Assembly: GCA_016296575.1 (NCBI GenBank)
Contig: JAEDJA010000009.1
Location: forward strand, 21,586 to 85,585
DNA: 64,000 bases
From: Treponema sp.
GTDB taxonomy: Bacteria; Spirochaetota; Spirochaetia; Treponematales; Treponemataceae
Reading direction: 5' to 3'
Part shown: positions 25,524 through 33,932 of the stretch, piece after piece
Numbering within the stretch: position 1 is the first letter of the stretch
Layout: each line of letters starts with the position of its first letter
Program-made: the position numbers and the translations under genes
Notes under the pieces: model-generated
The model's database searches: none
Told to the model about the DNA's origin: nothing
The model's input: the letters and a program-made list of their open reading frames with translations, nothing else

Positions 25524-28073
25524 ATGTCTAAGTATCCTTTTCAGAATATTGAAATGAAATGGCAGAAATATTGGGAAGAAAATAAAACTTTCCGTGCCAA
25601 AGAAGATCCTTCTTTTCCTGTAGAAAAACGCAAGTACATCCTGGATATGTTCCCTTATCCAAGTGGAGCAGGTCTTCATGTAGGACACCCAGAAGGTTAT
25701 ACAGCTACAGATATTTACTGCCGCTACCTTCGAATGAACGGATACAACGTACTTCATCCTATGGGATTTGACTCTTTTGGTCTTCCTGCAGAAAACTACG
25801 CCATCAAAACTGGAACTCATCCAAGCATTACAACAAACAAAAATATTGAAAACTTCACACGTCAGATTAAGGCTCTTGGTTTTTCTTACGACTGGGACCG
25901 CAATCTTTCAACCTGTGAACCAGAATACTACAAATGGACTCAGTGGATTTTCCTCCAGCTTTACAAAAAAGGACTGGCCTACGAAGCAGAAACTCCAATC
26001 AACTGGTGTCCAAGCTGTCTCACTGGTCTTGCCAACGAAGAAGTAAAAGAAGGTAAATGTGAACGCTGTGGTGCAATTGTAACTCACAAAACTATCCGCC
26101 AGTGGATTTTGAAAATTACTGAATACGCTGAACGCCTCCTTGACGATCTGGAAGACCTGGACTGGCCAGAAAGCGTAAAACTGATGCAGAAAAACTGGAT
26201 TGGAAAATCCTTTGGTGCTGAGGTTGATTTTGAAGTTGCCAAAGCAGACGGAAGCGGAAGCGGAGAAAAACTTACAGTTTACACAACCCGCTGTGATACT
26301 CTTTTTGGTGCCACATACATGGTTGTAGCTCCTGAGCATCCTCTGGTAAGCAAGATTACTACTGCCGAACAGAAGGAAGCCGTAGAAAAATACATTGATG
26401 ATGCTGCTAAAAAATCTGACCTTCAGCGAACAGACCTTGCTAAAGACAAGACAGGTGTTTTCTCTGGAAGTTATGCCATCAACCCTGTAAACGGAAAACT
26501 TATTCCAATCTGGGTTGCAGACTACGTTCTTATTTCTTACGGTACTGGTGCCATTATGGCCGTTCCAGCCCACGATGACCGCGACTGGGAATTTGCCAAA
26601 AAATTCAATCTGCCAATTATCGAAGTTCTTAAATCTGAAGTTGATGTTCAGACTCAGGCCTGGACTCAGGATGGAATTCACGTAAACTCAGGTTTTATTG
26701 ACGGACTGAACAAAAAAGACGCCATTGCCAAAATGATCCAATTCCTTGAAGAAAAGAAAATCGGTCATGCAACAGTAAACTATAAACTCCGCGACTGGAT
26801 TTTCAGCCGTCAGCGCTACTGGGGTGAACCAATTCCTCTGGTACACTGTGAAAAATGTGGAACAGTTGCCGTACCGGAAGACCAGCTTCCAGTTGAACTT
26901 CCAAATGTAAAGTCTTACCAGCCAACAGGTACAGGTGAATCACCATTGGCCGGCATTGACGAATGGGTAAACTGCACTTGTCCACAGTGTGGCGGAAAAG
27001 CAAAACGCGAAACAAATACAATGCCACAGTGGGGCGGATCTTGCTGGTACTACCTGCGCTATCTTGATCCAAAAAATGACAAGGAATTCTGTTCAAAAGA
27101 AGCAGAACAGTACTGGATGCCTGTTGATCTTTACGTAGGGGGCGCTGAACACGCTGTTCTTCACCTGTTGTACTCACGTTTCTGGCACAAGGTTCTTTAC
27201 GATTGCGGTGTAGTTTCTACAAAAGAACCATACCAGCGTCTTATCAACCAGGGACTTATTACTTCATTTGCCTTCCAGCGTAAGAATAAAACTCTGGTTC
27301 CAACAGACGAAGTTTCAGAAAAAGACGGAAAATATGTTGAAACAGCCACTGGCGAAGAAGTTGAACAGATTATCGCCAAAATGAGTAAATCACTCAAGAA
27401 TGTAATCAATCCTGATGACATGATTCGTGAATATGGTGCTGACTCTGTTCGTATGTATGAAATGTTCATGGGGCCTCTTACAATGAGTAAACCATGGAAT
27501 ACACAGGGTATCATTGGTATCAACCGCTTCCTGGAAAAAATCTGGTCTGTTGCTGAAAAACCAATGGCAGATATTGATATTACAGGAAAATTGGAAGATA
27601 AAGCTCTTGTTTCATTGCGCAAAACCTTTGCACAGACTGTAAAGAAAGTTACTCACGATACAGATACTTTGAACTTCAATACAGCTATTTCACAGATGAT
27701 GATTTTTATCAACGAAGTAGCAAAACTTCCTGAAGTTCCAAAAGCTATGTGGGAAGCCTTTGTTAAAATGCTTGCCTGTTATGCTCCTCACCTTGGTGAA
27801 GAGCTTTGGGAAATGCTTGGTCACAAAGATACAGTAACTTACGAGAAATGGCCTGAATTCTCAGAAGATTTTGCAAAAGATGATATGAAGCAGATTGTTG
27901 TAATGGTGAACGGAAAGCTCCGTGATAAATTCGAAGCTGCTCCTGGCACTGACGACGAAACTTTGAAAACTACAGCCTTCAATCAGGCCAATGTAAAGAA
28001 ATTTACAGATGGACATGAACTTGTTAAGGTAATCGTTGTAAAAGACAAGCTTGTTAATATTGTTGTAAAATAG
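25524..28073 (+). CDS. leuS: leucyl-tRNA synthetase
   Basis: A class I synthetase that charges tRNA-Leu. The 849-residue protein is full length. It has the HIGH box in PYPSGAGLHVGHPEGY, the CP1 editing domain (TTRCDTLFGATYMVVAPEHPL, GTGAIMAVPAHDDRDWEFA), a zinc-ribbon-like pair of CxxC motifs (CPSCLTGLANEEVKEGKCERC), the KMSKS loop AKMSKSLKNVINPDD, and the C-terminal anticodon and extension domains. The only upstream gap is 79 bases, too short for a T-box. AACGAGG precedes the ATG. The stop is part of an 11-base tandem duplication. Confidence 0.97.
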   Translation: MSKYPFQNIEMKWQKYWEENKTFRAKEDPSFPVEKRKYILDMFPYPSGAGLHVGHPEGYTATDIYCRYLRMNGYNVLHPMGFDSFGLPAENYAIKTGTHPSITTNKNIENFTRQIKALGFSYDWDRNLSTCEPEYYKWTQWIFLQLYKKGLAYEAETPINWCPSCLTGLANEEVKEGKCERCGAIVTHKTIRQWILKITEYAERLLDDLEDLDWPESVKLMQKNWIGKSFGAEVDFEVAKADGSGSGEKLTVYTTRCDTLFGATYMVVAPEHPLVSKITTAEQKEAVEKYIDDAAKKSDLQRTDLAKDKTGVFSGSYAINPVNGKLIPIWVADYVLISYGTGAIMAVPAHDDRDWEFAKKFNLPIIEVLKSEVDVQTQAWTQDGIHVNSGFIDGLNKKDAIAKMIQFLEEKKIGHATVNYKLRDWIFSRQRYWGEPIPLVHCEKCGTVAVPEDQLPVELPNVKSYQPTGTGESPLAGIDEWVNCTCPQCGGKAKRETNTMPQWGGSCWYYLRYLDPKNDKEFCSKEAEQYWMPVDLYVGGAEHAVLHLLYSRFWHKVLYDCGVVSTKEPYQRLINQGLITSFAFQRKNKTLVPTDEVSEKDGKYVETATGEEVEQIIAKMSKSLKNVINPDDMIREYGADSVRMYEMFMGPLTMSKPWNTQGIIGINRFLEKIWSVAEKPMADIDITGKLEDKALVSLRKTFAQTVKKVTHDTDTLNFNTAISQMMIFINEVAKLPEVPKAMWEAFVKMLACYAPHLGEELWEMLGHKDTVTYEKWPEFSEDFAKDDMKQIVVMVNGKLRDKFEAAPGTDDETLKTTAFNQANVKKFTDGHELVKVIVVKDKLVNIVVK

Positions 28074-28114
28074 TTGTAAAATAGTCGAAATAAAAATATC
28101 TATTTTCTCCAAAT

Positions 28115-28145
28115 CGTGGTATAATGGTTTATCTATTATACCACG
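28115..28145. promoter_or_regulatory. perfect 11-bp inverted repeat over the cyclase -10 box
   Basis: CGTGGTATAAT (28115-28125), a 9-base loop and ATTATACCACG (28135-28145). The left arm contains TATAAT (28120-28125), the probable -10 of the cyclase gene. GTGTTTTT follows the right arm, so it could also serve as a weak leuS terminator. An operator that blocks the promoter is the other reading. Confidence 0.6.
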
Positions 28146-28153
28146 GTGTTTTT

Positions 28154-29845
28154 ATGAAACGAATCCAGTTTTTTAATAGGGTGGGGAAAACCCGAATTAT
28201 TCCAATCGGTTTGAAGATCCTTATAATCTTCATTATGCTAATTCTTCTGTCTAATTTTGCTACTAACTTTATTACTATCCAGCTTACACGAAAGCAGATT
28301 GTTTCACTGAACAATACTGTAATGGTAGACAGACTTAAAGATCTTTACACCAACGCTTCCAACCAGTATCAGATTTTCCAGTATTCTCAAAAAATCGATG
28401 AAGTTGAAAGGGCAATGAAAAAATCTGCAGAAAGTGGTTTTGACAATGAAAATAGTATTGCTTTTGCTCTTGAACCAAACGGTAAAATTGCTTTCATGGC
28501 CTGTGCTAATCCCGAAATCCTATGGACAAATTTTTCCGATACAGAAGCTCTTTCTCAGTTAAATACTGCCCGTGAAGAAGGTATCAGCGAAGGTTCCTTG
28601 AGCTTTGAAACTGAGGAAGGAGCTTTCTTTGGTGTTTATAAATATCAGAAAGACTGGAACTACTATCTTATCCGTGCAGAATTACGAAGAGATACTGAAA
28701 GAAACACACTTACCGTTTACAAATGGACTTCCATCATTATTGCAATTCTTACTGTGTTCTTTATTGTAATTGGTTATCTTGTTCTTAACAGGGAATTTTT
28801 GGGACTTAGAAACTTTACAAATGATCTTTATAAAATGCAGACCAGTCAGGAAATGGGACTTATTGATATTTCCAAAGCTCCAAACGATGACATTACTTAT
28901 ATGGCCGCATCTTTCAACGCACTTTCTGCAACGGTTAATAACCTCCTTCTTACTTTCAAGAAGTTTGTTTCCAAGGACGTTGTTGCAAAGGCTTATTCTG
29001 ATCATTGTGTAAATCTTGAAGGAACTCAGAAAGAACTCTGTATGCTTTTCTCTGATATCAAAAGCTTTACTTACCGAACAGAAACCTTGGGAAATGATAT
29101 TATCGACGTTCTGAATGTTCACTACGACCGGGTAATCCATGAAGTTCATGAGCAGAAGGGTGTAATCGGTTCTATTATTGGTGATGCAGTTCTTGCTGTT
29201 TACGGAACCCTGGAATCTAATTTCAGTAAATCCTACAATGCTATTCAGAGTGCCTGGGGAATTACCAGGGTTACAGCAGAACTTCGCTCTTCAATGGAAA
29301 AACGAAGGCAGGAAATTGAAGCTAATCGTCAGCTTACAGAAAGTGAAGAAAGAGTTTATCAGGCGGTTCTCCTTGATGTAGGAGTTGGTATTGATGGTGG
29401 AAACGTATTCTACGGAAATATCGGTTCAAGTGAACATATGGCAAATACTGTAATCGGTGACAATGTAAACTCTGCTTCCCGACTTGAAGGTCTTACCCGA
29501 GTTTACAAGCTTCCTGTAATCGTTTCCGGCTACATTAAAAACGAAGTTGAAAAGGAAACAAGCCGATACAGATTCTATGAAATTGATACTGTTCAGGTAA
29601 AAGGAAAAACAGAGGGTAAAAAAATCTACTTCCCATTTGATACAGAAGAAATGGAAAATGCCCTTCTAGAAAAATATGACATTTTTGAAAAAGGCCTTGA
29701 GGCATATTATTCAGGTGACTGGAAAACAGCCCGCCGTGAGTTCAAAGACTGTAATCTTGAGGTTGCAGAAGTTTTCCTTGAACGCATGGGAAATAAAAAT
29801 GCACCTGAAGACTGGAGCGGAATATGGACAATGACAACAAAATAA
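28154..29845 (+). CDS. membrane class III adenylate/guanylate cyclase
   Basis: The 563-residue protein has a transmembrane segment (~17-38), an extracytoplasmic sensor region, a second membrane segment (~190-215), a HAMP-like linker and a class III cyclase domain (~285-490). Both metal aspartates are visible (LFSDIKSFTYR and IGDAVLAVYG), as is the transition-state block VIGDNVNSASRLEGLTR. The lysine that usually selects adenine (DKFIGDA) is replaced: the segment reads GSIIGDA, so substrate choice is uncertain. I chose ATG 28154 because the earlier ATG (28124) lies inside the -10 box. The end overlaps the coiled-coil gene by 22 bases. Confidence 0.87.
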   Translation: MKRIQFFNRVGKTRIIPIGLKILIIFIMLILLSNFATNFITIQLTRKQIVSLNNTVMVDRLKDLYTNASNQYQIFQYSQKIDEVERAMKKSAESGFDNENSIAFALEPNGKIAFMACANPEILWTNFSDTEALSQLNTAREEGISEGSLSFETEEGAFFGVYKYQKDWNYYLIRAELRRDTERNTLTVYKWTSIIIAILTVFFIVIGYLVLNREFLGLRNFTNDLYKMQTSQEMGLIDISKAPNDDITYMAASFNALSATVNNLLLTFKKFVSKDVVAKAYSDHCVNLEGTQKELCMLFSDIKSFTYRTETLGNDIIDVLNVHYDRVIHEVHEQKGVIGSIIGDAVLAVYGTLESNFSKSYNAIQSAWGITRVTAELRSSMEKRRQEIEANRQLTESEERVYQAVLLDVGVGIDGGNVFYGNIGSSEHMANTVIGDNVNSASRLEGLTRVYKLPVIVSGYIKNEVEKETSRYRFYEIDTVQVKGKTEGKKIYFPFDTEEMENALLEKYDIFEKGLEAYYSGDWKTARREFKDCNLEVAEVFLERMGNKNAPEDWSGIWTMTTK

Positions 29846-31320
29846 GCGAAAAAGTCTCAAAACAGCGCCATCAGGACGTACTCCTATTTTTGCAGTCCGA
29901 ACTGGAGCCTTTGAAAAGACAGGCTGGTGGAAATGCCTATGACCTGGATAAAGAATATGCAAAAACAAAGAAAAATCGTTCTCTTTTTGTTCTTTTTACA
30001 ATTCTTGGTTGTATAGCAATTTTCGGCATAAGCTTCTGGATTATGAACGCTACAATTACCAAAAATAACAGGGAAATTACGGTAAATCTTGATGAATTTG
30101 ACGGTGTAAATCTCAAAGATCTTATCGACAGCGTTTCACGTACACAGGAAAAATATGATGCCGCATTAAAAGCTCTTACAACACTAAAAGCCGAAATGAG
30201 TGTTGAATTGAAGAATGCGGAAGATAAGCGTGATTCAGATTTAATGGTTATTGAATCCCTCAAGTTAAAACGAAAAAAGGATGAAGACCAGAGAAAAGAA
30301 GCAGTTTTGGAAATCTATAATGAAACTGTCCGCCTTATCCACGAAAAATATGATGCAGAAATCAATGCCGGCCAAATGCAGGTAGCTGAATACAAGGCTC
30401 AGGTAGATGAATTTGATGCTGCAAAGTTTAATGCGGCTAGAGAAAAGGAACAGGCTCTGGACTCAGAACGACAGCTTCAGGAGCTTAAACAGAAAGAGCT
30501 TTCTACCAGATACGAAAACCGTATTTCAAAACTTCAGACAACTATTGAAGAAAACCGAAAAAAAGCCAACGAAGAGCTTAAGAAAACTGTCCGGGATATT
30601 ACTGACACTTACCAGGCACGAATTGATCTTCTGGATCCTGTATTCAACGATGCCCGTGGCACAGAAATTATTTCAAAAAATCCAGGGAATGCAATACGAC
30701 TTGAAGAAAATTCGGTTTACGGTGAAGAAGGGGAAAATATCAAGGATGAGTATCTGGTTTCTGAGTATTACCAGGCTTTGAAGGTTTACAAAGATTACAA
30801 GTATCTCCAGGGAAAAATTTCTGGTATTCCTCACGAAAAGGATATGCCAAGTTATTTAAAAACCAGCCGAAATCTTGTTGATGAAATGGCGGGCATTTTT
30901 GTAGGTTCCTCTTTCCGTGTTTATAACGAAAAAGAAAAGATGAAGGCCTCTTACGAAAATCAGCTGGCAGAAAAAGATGCAGAAATTGCTGAAGGTCAGA
31001 AAAACATTGCAAGTCAGCGTCAGGTTTATGAATCTGTACTTGAAGCAAATCTTACTACACTTAAAACAAATGCCATTGTTGTATCCCCCCTTGATCAGAA
31101 AAATATCGAAATTTACATTGCAATAAAGGCCCGTTATCTTATTGTTGAAGAAGGGGCAAAGGCAGAAATAAAGGCTGGAAAAGAAACTGTAAAAGGAAGA
31201 ATTTTCCTTGAAAATGGAAAGTATATCTTCCATCCGGATCTTGATGAAAACGGTATTATTTCAACTCCATTTGTTCTTAGTGAAGTTGTGCCAGGATCTT
31301 CAGTTAAAATTTTTGGATAA
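29824..31320 (+). CDS. single-span membrane coiled-coil protein of unknown function
   Basis: The 498-residue protein has a short cytoplasmic N-terminus and one membrane segment (SLFVLFTILGCIAIFGISFWIM, residues ~54-76). Long charged heptad regions (~90-255 and ~365-410, rich in Lys, Glu, Gln) should form extended coiled coils. A small C-terminal beta-rich region (ARYLIVEEGAKAEIKAGKETVKGRIFLENGKYIFHPD) follows. It overlaps the cyclase gene by 22 bases, so the two are translationally coupled and probably act together. I do not recognise the family. A structural or scaffolding role for the cyclase is an inference. Confidence 0.7.
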   Translation: MDNDNKISEKVSKQRHQDVLLFLQSELEPLKRQAGGNAYDLDKEYAKTKKNRSLFVLFTILGCIAIFGISFWIMNATITKNNREITVNLDEFDGVNLKDLIDSVSRTQEKYDAALKALTTLKAEMSVELKNAEDKRDSDLMVIESLKLKRKKDEDQRKEAVLEIYNETVRLIHEKYDAEINAGQMQVAEYKAQVDEFDAAKFNAAREKEQALDSERQLQELKQKELSTRYENRISKLQTTIEENRKKANEELKKTVRDITDTYQARIDLLDPVFNDARGTEIISKNPGNAIRLEENSVYGEEGENIKDEYLVSEYYQALKVYKDYKYLQGKISGIPHEKDMPSYLKTSRNLVDEMAGIFVGSSFRVYNEKEKMKASYENQLAEKDAEIAEGQKNIASQRQVYESVLEANLTTLKTNAIVVSPLDQKNIEIYIAIKARYLIVEEGAKAEIKAGKETVKGRIFLENGKYIFHPDLDENGIISTPFVLSEVVPGSSVKIFG

Positions 31321-31344
31321 ACGAAGAAAATATTTTTTAAGAGT

Positions 31345-32067
31345 CTATTTGTAAATCAGGAAAATGGCCGGGACTTTTTCAAGCTCCGGTTTTTTCTTTT
31401 TCCATTCAGCAACTGTTTTTGTACGGATAAACTGGTTTTCACAGGTGATATTTGCGGCGATACACAGCTTTGTTGTTGGTTTGCAGGTCTGAAGAATTGC
31501 GTCAATCATTTTATTGTTGCGGTATGGTGTTTCAATAAAAATTTGAGTCTGATCTTCATTATAAATCTTAGTTTCCAGCTGGCGAAGCTTTTTTGCCCGG
31601 TCAGCATTTTCTACAGGAAGATATCCGTTGAAAGCAAAGCTTTGACCGTTAAAACCGCTTCCCATTACGCTCATAATGATTGATGAAGGGCCTACCAGCG
31701 GCACAACGGTGAATCCTTTGCGCTGTGCAATTTCCACCACATCGGCGCCTGGATCTGCAATGGCTGGACAACCTGCTTCGGAAATTATAGCAACTGGTTT
31801 TCCTTCCGAAAGAGGTTTTAAATAAGAGCCAATCTGATTTCTGTCGGTGTGGCGGTTCAGTTCGTAAAATGTAAGTGAATCAATATCAACAATACGGCCG
31901 TCCTCTACCGAATGTTCTGTTTTTTTTAAGAATCTGCGGGCACTTCGGATATCTTCTACAATAAAGTGTTTGATTTCCATAATCACATCACGGTTATAGG
32001 AAGGAAGCACCTGAGAAATTTCTGTCTCGCCCAAAGTAACGGGAATAAGGTAAAGTGCGGCTTTCAT
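31345..32067 (-). CDS. RsmI-like SAM-dependent methyltransferase (tetrapyrrole methylase fold)
   Basis: The 240-residue protein has the tetrapyrrole-methylase pattern: ALYLIPVTLGE at the N-terminus, GKPVAIISEAGCPAIADPGADVVEIA, and VVPLVGPSSIIMSVMGSGFNGQSFAFNGYLP. It resembles RsmI, which 2'-O-methylates C1402 of 16S rRNA, but is shorter and lacks the usual N-terminal LyxVaTPIGN start. It belongs to the short RsmI-like group seen in several phyla, so its rRNA target is unproven. The ATG at 32067 is preferred over TTG 32073. It lies 8 bases after the DUF1846 stop, in one operon. Confidence 0.78.
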   Translation of the reverse strand: MKAALYLIPVTLGETEISQVLPSYNRDVIMEIKHFIVEDIRSARRFLKKTEHSVEDGRIVDIDSLTFYELNRHTDRNQIGSYLKPLSEGKPVAIISEAGCPAIADPGADVVEIAQRKGFTVVPLVGPSSIIMSVMGSGFNGQSFAFNGYLPVENADRAKKLRQLETKIYNEDQTQIFIETPYRNNKMIDAILQTCKPTTKLCIAANITCENQFIRTKTVAEWKKKKPELEKVPAIFLIYK

Positions 32068-32075
32068 GTTCAAAA

Positions 32076-33551
32076 CTAGAGACTCTTCTTCTTTTTGATT
32101 ACAGGTTCACTTGTAAAGTCGATGCCAAGCTTTTTAAGAATCTTGCGGTCAACTTCGGAAAGCATAACTGTTGTATGAACCTGAGCTCCTTTAAGTTTTG
32201 GAAGCATATCCAGAGCTTTTGCGGCAAGTTCATCGTTTACCGAAACCATTGCAAGGGCAACAAGAACTTCGTCTGTATGAAGGCGAGGGTTGTGTCCCAT
32301 AAGGAATTCAGTTTTTACTTTCTGGATTGGTTCAACTGCAGTGGCTGGAATAAGTTTTACTTCGTGAGGAATTCCGGCCAAATGTTTTGTGGCGTTCAGA
32401 AGAAGAGCGGCACAGGCACCAAAAAGATTTGATGTAGAAGATGTGATGATGTCGCCGTTTTCAAGTTCAATGGCAGCACATGGAACACCGTCTTTTGCGG
32501 CACGGTCCAAAGCGGCTTTTACGCAGTGACGTTCATCCTTTGAAATCTTAGATTGATTCATAAGAAGTTCAATCTTGTTTACTTCGTTTTCGTTGTCGCT
32601 TCCTTCTGCCAGTTTGTTCAAAGCAGTGTAGTAGCGGCGGATGATTTCCTGGCGGCTTGCAATGCAACAGGCTTCGTCATCAAAAATACTAAGTCCTGCC
32701 ATGTTTACACCCATATCTGTAGGTGATTTGTATGGGTTTTCGCCGTAAATGCCTTCAAAGATTGCATTTAGAACAGGGAAGATTTCAATGTCACGATTGT
32801 AGTTTACTGTTGTTTTACCATAGGCTTCCAGATGAAAAGGATCAATCATGTTTACATCGTTTAAATCTGCTGTAGCTGCTTCATAGGCAAGGTTTACAGG
32901 ATGTTTGAGTGGAAGGTTCCAGATTGGGAAAGTTTCGTATTTTGCATAACCAGCCTTGATTCCACGTTTGTTGTCCTGGTAAAGCTGTGAAAGACAAGTG
33001 GCCATTTTACCGCTTCCAGGTCCTGGGGCAGTAATTACAACCAGCGGTCTTGTTGTTTCAATGTAATCATTTTTACCAAAACCTTCATCGCTGTTGATAA
33101 GATTTACATTCAGAGGATAACCTTCGATTTTATAGTGAAGGTATGTTTTGATATTCATTTTTTCAAGTTTTGCACGAAAAATATCTGCAGCACTCTGGTT
33201 AGCGTAATGAGTAATAACAACGCTCCCTACCATAAGTCCGCGGCTCTGGAACTCATCCCGAAGTCGAAGAACATCCATGTCGTAAGTAATGCCAATATCT
33301 CCTCGTACTTTGTTTTTTAAAATGTCTTCAGCAGAAATAACAATTACAATTTCAGCGTAATCAGCAATCTGCATGAGCATACGGAGTTTTGAGTCAGGTT
33401 CAAAGCCTGGAAGTACACGTGATGCGTGGTAGTCATCGAAAAGCTTTCCACCAAATTCAAGGTAAAGCTTGTCACCAAATTTTGCAATTCTTTCTTTAAT
33501 GTGTTCAGATTGGATTTGAAGATATTTTTCGTTGTCAAAACCTTGTTTCAT
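32076..33551 (-). CDS. DUF1846 family protein
   Basis: A 491-residue cytoplasmic protein recognised from its characteristic start (MKQGFDNEKYLQIQSEHIKERIAKFGDKLYLEFGGKLFDDYHASRVLPGF) and the P-loop-like APGPGSGKMATCLSQLYQD segment. The family has solved structures with nucleotide-binding-like folds but no assigned reaction that I know of. The gene starts without a Shine-Dalgarno sequence. TATAAT (33560-33565, minus strand) is 8 bases before the ATG and TTGAAT 17 bases further upstream, suggesting a leaderless mRNA. Its promoter abuts the left inverted repeat of the CRISPR island. Confidence 0.88.
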   Translation of the reverse strand: MKQGFDNEKYLQIQSEHIKERIAKFGDKLYLEFGGKLFDDYHASRVLPGFEPDSKLRMLMQIADYAEIVIVISAEDILKNKVRGDIGITYDMDVLRLRDEFQSRGLMVGSVVITHYANQSAADIFRAKLEKMNIKTYLHYKIEGYPLNVNLINSDEGFGKNDYIETTRPLVVITAPGPGSGKMATCLSQLYQDNKRGIKAGYAKYETFPIWNLPLKHPVNLAYEAATADLNDVNMIDPFHLEAYGKTTVNYNRDIEIFPVLNAIFEGIYGENPYKSPTDMGVNMAGLSIFDDEACCIASRQEIIRRYYTALNKLAEGSDNENEVNKIELLMNQSKISKDERHCVKAALDRAAKDGVPCAAIELENGDIITSSTSNLFGACAALLLNATKHLAGIPHEVKLIPATAVEPIQKVKTEFLMGHNPRLHTDEVLVALAMVSVNDELAAKALDMLPKLKGAQVHTTVMLSEVDRKILKKLGIDFTSEPVIKKKKSL

Positions 33552-33559
33552 AATATAAA

Positions 33560-33588
33560 ATTATAATATTCCGTTAGTGAAAATTCAA
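33560..33588 (-). promoter_or_regulatory. promoter of the DUF1846 gene, probably leaderless
   Basis: On the minus strand: TTGAAT (33588-33583), 17 bases, TATAAT (33565-33560), then 8 bases to the ATG. Confidence 0.65.
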
Positions 33589-33594
33589 TTAAAA

Positions 33595-33698
33595 GAAAGT
33601 GGATTTTGTTTGATATTTTCAAAAGGAGTAAAGTATCAGTTATTTCATCATCTGCACTTTCATCAGTAAAGTGTTCATCATCATCAGATGATTAGAAA
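33595..33698 (+). repeat. left 104-bp inverted repeat of the CRISPR-Cas island
   Basis: This 104-base stretch is the reverse complement of 39483-39586 with five mismatches and no gaps. A weaker match continues outward to about 33578. It contains an internal fold-back, ATCATCTG with CAGATGAT. It lies between the DUF1846 promoter and the tracrRNA terminator; both copies are just outside the CRISPR-Cas functional parts. Confidence 0.93.
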
Positions 33699-33717
33699 TA
33701 CAGAATATAGGTTAAAG

Positions 33718-33840
33718 CAAAAAGGAAGCCGTAGCTTCCTTTTTTCATTTAATTAGTATTTACATTCCATAGAAATGTAAAAGCATTTTGCGAGGTCATA
33801 AGACCTCTTGTTAGCAGGTTGATCGGAAAATTTAATCAGT
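33718..33840 (-). ncRNA. tracrRNA
   Basis: Read on the minus strand, the RNA begins at an anti-repeat (33840-33810) complementary to the CRISPR repeat over about 30 positions with one extra base and one C/T difference that allows G-U pairing. It is followed by hairpin GAGGTC-TTAT-GACCTC, hairpin TTTACATT/AATGTAAA, and a terminator hairpin GGAAGC-TACG-GCTTCC with a U tract. The length of about 123 is typical. It is divergent from cas9 and on the same strand as the crRNAs. Confidence 0.92.
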
Positions 33841-33846
33841 AAATTA

Positions 33847-33875
33847 AATATAAAAGCATTTGATTAATTTGTCAA
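33847..33875 (-). promoter_or_regulatory. tracrRNA promoter
   Basis: On the minus strand: perfect -35 TTGACA (33875-33870), 17-base spacer and TATATT (33852-33847). The expected start at about 33840 coincides with the first base of the anti-repeat. Confidence 0.85.
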
Positions 33876-33882
33876 TTTTATT

Positions 33883-33912
33883 TCGACAAAATAGTAATAT
33901 GTGGCGTATAAT
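33883..33912 (+). promoter_or_regulatory. cas9 operon promoter
   Basis: TCGACA (33883-33888), an 18-base spacer and TATAAT (33907-33912) precede the cas9 ATG. GGAG (33921-33924) is the ribosome-binding site. It is back-to-back with the tracrRNA promoter, so both share an AT-rich control region. Confidence 0.72.
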
Positions 33913-33932
33913 TAAATAACGGAGTTAATGTT

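Noticed and set aside
25908..26681. 257-residue minus-strand open frame inside leuS
   Set aside because: It is antisense to a strongly conserved gene, has no coding-like composition or start signal, and matches the mirrored codon pattern of leuS.
28067..28085. Programmed read-through at the leuS stop
   Set aside because: The second TAG is out of frame with the first (11-base period), so the duplication does not act as a simple tandem stop or read-through site.
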